Positions 60,897 to 64,000 of a DNA stretch of 64,000 nt are shown here, piece after piece; the first letter of the stretch is position 1; every line of letters begins with the position of its first letter. The DNA is taken from the NCBI GenBank assembly GCA_036571765.1, contig BROE01000019.1, positions 6,533,621-6,597,620 on the forward strand, read 5' to 3'. This DNA comes from Plecoglossus altivelis. Lineage: Eukaryota; Chordata; Actinopteri; Osmeriformes; Plecoglossidae. The notes beneath the pieces are model-generated. The model ran no database searches, was not told the origin of the DNA, and saw nothing but the letters and a program-made list of their open reading frames with translations. A program made the position numbers and the translations under genes.

Positions 60897-63000
60897 ATAT
60901 TGAGGAAACCGAAAGACTGGGCATGCCACAGGACAAGCGATAGGAGGACCTTGAGACTTGCCCTTGACTCATGCATCCATCAATATAACATAATGCGATA
61001 TAAGTTAGCAATCAAATACATGCTGAATCATTGCCTGTTAAGGAGATGGGGCAGCTGATGTCCTAAGGTTGATAGCATGAGCAGCAGGGAGAACAGAAGG
61101 ATGATGAGAGAGTGAGTAATGAGAAAAAGGAAGGTCTAAGAGGGGGATTTGATGTGGGGGGAGGGGGGAGGAATCAGGAGAGAGAGAGAGAGAGAGAGTA
61201 ATGAAGGAGGACGAGAGAATATGACCGAAAAACAGGGGTCAAGAAGAAAAGAAGATGGAGAGAGGGAGAGGTCAAGGTGTCTGCATGGACCTCAGATGCT
61301 GGAGAGGACACACCCAGGGCTGGTTACAGGGCGCAGCTGGAACAAGGAATGATGCAATTTAGAACCATCATTCATATTTGGCAATACACATCGATTGGGG
61401 TATACACAGCCTGGACATGCATATGCCCTATCCTTCTACTGTTGCTTTTGAGCAGTAATACATTAGTGCTTTATTCAGATGAAGTTGCTGAAATCTTTTC
61501 TTCTTCTTCTCCTCTCTGGGGCATTCCTTTACTGCAGGGTGTGGTCTGTGGAGAATGTGCTTGCTGACCCTAGATTGTAGACTGATCACTCCTATCTGGG
61601 CAGAGAGACAAGGAGGTGGCTTCTAAAAGATCCAGGCAACTTCAGTCAATAATACCCATTCAGAAACAGCGGATACTGCAGCACCATTTTACAGGATTTT
61701 CCGTTGGTGTTCACACCAGATTCCTTAATCTTGATAACATTTTAGATATCAAAGTTCCAGTCAGTCCCTTGCTGCTGTAGATACAGTAGGTATTCTTTCT
61801 CTGTAGAATTTGAATATGACTGGTTATACAACCAGTAAAACAATGTTTGATAGCTTTGGGTTTGCGCTATTTTGTTTGAGACGCATTTCTGGAGTTGTGC
61901 GAATAAACAGGTCCGGCTGACACCGCCCTCCTTTCCCTCCGGCTCTTATACGCGCAACAGGAATGAAGGGTGTTTCCCAGTTGTGCAAGTCGCCGCTTCA
62001 GTTGTACAAATATGGGCATTCATATTGCAGTAGTTGATACATAATGTCAGTGAAGGGAACATTTAATGCAACCGTCTTCGCGGAAAAGTTACATTTTAAC
62101 GTACCCCATTTCATGGTCCACATGGACGTGGGCTATACTGCGCACGCCCCCTCGTAAAGACACACAGGCTTCTATTTAGCGCACTAGGCCTACCGCTGCC
62201 ATGTAAACTCCAGATGTAGGCTATAGGGTTATATAAGACCATTGAAACGATAGTCATTTTCACAGTCTTCCGTCAGACTACGCTGCTTAAAATGCCAGGC
62301 AGGCTCTCTCACGTTAAAGAATATATGGCCATGTAGGCCTACGTTTACACTGTTGTAGACTTCTTACCCCTGAGTAGGACGAGTCCTCGGCGCACCCCAA
62401 ATCTTGACGATTTTCTGGCAAAAGCCTACAGGCCAATCTTCAGATGATCGATTATAAGCGAGCCTACATGTTGCTGTATATGTGGATGAATCTAGGTTAG
62501 GTTGTTGTAATGTAGACTATGAGGCTACGGCTACATTTGAAAAGCGGTGATATAGACAATAATTTTGTTGAACCAAGTTTTTTTTATTTAAAAACCTTGA
62601 GACCATCAGCCGCAAGTCGACGAATACGACGGAATTCACACCTGAAGAAAAAACGTTAAGTTTCTAGAAAGTAGGTCATAAAGTATGCTCAAAGGATAAT
62701 ACTAAGAAGAACTGAGTTAATCCATAAGGATATGCGAAACCGTGACTACCCTAACCGTGGCCCCACCTTGACCACCGAGCTAAAACCTATTCGGTCATAA
62801 CATGTCCCCGCCTCTACATTACAGCGACAAGACATTACATTAGAATGAACTAATTCATTTACAGGGAACATAAAACAGTATCATCGATAAAACAAGCTTA
62901 CTTTTTGTTGTATGAAGAGTCGAGAATCCTGAGGTCCTCCTCTCGGAACTCCGGTCCCGATCACACGCCCGGCTTCTTGCTCCGATCAGCTGGCAGCGCA

Positions 63001-63399
63001 GTGACGCAGTCTATCACAGCGGACCAATGAAAATGTTTAGTCAAACTACAGTTCTGACGTGGGACGTACACTACCCATGGAATATGAATGTCTTGCACTT
63101 TAACCAATGTCAAACTCCGACATGCCATTTTAGGCGGGTTAAACGTGTACTTTTTTTCTTCTTCGAACATACGCTTTGAATCTGCGAAATTATATTAGCG
63201 ATTGAAGAAAATCTGTTCATTTAATATATCAGGTGGTTATTCGAACAAATAAACCTATTAGACAGATCCAATGAAACAGATCTAAAGAAACATTGGTTTT
63301 GGCGAGTTATTAGACTCTTGATATGTCACGAGGCCAATATGAACTTTTGTGCTTATCCTCAGTGTGATCATTTAGTTAGGAATGGACATGTCATAAAAC

Positions 63400-63495
<96 letters not shown>

Positions 63496-64000
63496 TCTCT
63501 CCAAAGAACATTTTCTCTCTCTCTTTCCAAATGACATTTTTTGTCTAAATACCTACCTCATTACTCTATTACCCAAAATGGTTGTTTCCAGATGTAGGTC
63601 AACCTGCCCTTATCCTGCTTCCCATTTTGTGCGTCAGCTGAACTGTGTGTGTGTGTGTAACAGTTGTGAATCAAACAGTTAAAAGATTTCAGTCTTTTGA
63701 CAGAGATGACAAGGCATTTTTAGACAGAAACCATAATGGGGCCTGTGGCTTTAAGCCTGAAACACGTCATGAGAGCCAGTGTGCTGTCTCTTGTCTGTCA
63801 CCTGACGGTGGAAGCTCTGTGACCCTTCACTTGACCGCGTCAGCTGCCTGTCTGTGTCATACTCTGAATACTGCAGGCCCATCAAACAAACAGTCAGCTA
63901 AGGCACGTGTTAAGCCCACACGGATTACCATTAGAACAACATAATCATAGCACTGCTTTGTGAGTGACAGTGTTTAGTAGTTGCATTTCTAGTTTTTCCT
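63001..64000. other. Flank upstream of the miR-22 host gene
   Basis: No exons recognised. Contains the compound TGTC/TC repeat and otherwise unique sequence to the end of the window. Confidence 0.55.
63401..63493. repeat. Compound (TGTC)n(TC)n microsatellite
   Basis: About ten TGTC units pass without a break into about 25 TC units. Confidence 0.95.

Larger units (their letters stand above)
58990..63000 (-). ncRNA. mir22hg: miR-22 host transcript (MIR22HG-like long non-coding RNA)
   Basis: Spliced non-coding gene inferred around the miR-22 hairpin. In transcript order, exon 1 lies at about 62902-63000 with a GTAAGC donor, in GC-rich promoter-like DNA. Exon 2 is 59457-59493 (acceptor TATGCAG, donor GTGAGT). 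The last exon runs from 59366 (acceptor after a CTCTTCTTCTGG tract) through the hairpin to a minus-strand AATAAA at 59009-59014. The short open frames across it are not conserved-looking, and one of them overlaps the hairpin itself. In mammals MIR22HG also carries miR-22 in an exon. Exon boundaries are inferred from splice motifs only; intron 1 (about 3.4 kb) contains long TC repeats. Confidence 0.6.

Noticed and set aside
60764..61011. Arg/Glu-rich minus-strand frames resembling a coiled coil
   Set aside because: GA simple repeat translated; no unique sequence.
1..64000. CRISPR arrays, operons, phage or plasmid features
   Set aside because: The window is spliced vertebrate DNA; spaced repeats present are microsatellites, not direct repeats with unique spacers.

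Overview
This window is a gene-dense stretch of a ray-finned (teleost) fish nuclear genome. Genes are split into many short exons with GT-AG introns. The protein products are vertebrate-specific (vitronectin, beta-crystallin, SEBOX homeobox, CA4). Introns are packed with (CA)n, (GA)n and (TC)n microsatellites, and one RNA hairpin matches the fish form of miR-22. I rebuilt the exons by hand from reading frame, splice dinucleotides and protein family knowledge. No database was searched.

Layout, left to right: asl (+, argininosuccinate lyase, complete); ca4-like (-, GPI-type carbonic anhydrase); aldh3a2-like (-, fatty aldehyde dehydrogenase); sebox-like (+, paired-like homeobox); tRNA-Thr(AGT) (+); kif12-like (+, kinesin motor); vtn (-, vitronectin); slc13a2-like (+, Na+/dicarboxylate cotransporter); unc119 (-, lipid-binding trafficking chaperone); cryba1-like (+, beta-A1/A3 crystallin); gosr1 (+, Golgi SNARE GS28); trarg1/dispanin-like (-); and mir-22 inside the last exon of a spliced minus-strand host transcript (MIR22HG-like).

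The genes do not form one pathway. What ties them together is conserved vertebrate synteny: VTN, SEBOX, SLC13A2, UNC119, CRYBA1 and GOSR1 lie on human 17q11.2, and TRARG1 and MIR22 on 17p13.3. Four neighbouring pairs are tail-to-tail with closely spaced polyadenylation signals (asl/ca4, kif12/vtn, slc13a2/unc119, gosr1/trarg1). The aldh3a2 and sebox promoters face away from each other across about 3.2 kb.

I found no unknown multi-gene system. The most useful results that a plain ORF scan misses are the miR-22 hairpin and its host exons, the 15-nt first coding exon of asl, the tRNA, the SOX/MAF/TATA promoter in front of the crystallin, several splice-site oddities (a forced internal acceptor in slc13a2, CAGCAG tandem acceptor in vtn, a ~290-nt pyrimidine tract in unc119), and short tandem repeats with unusual positions.
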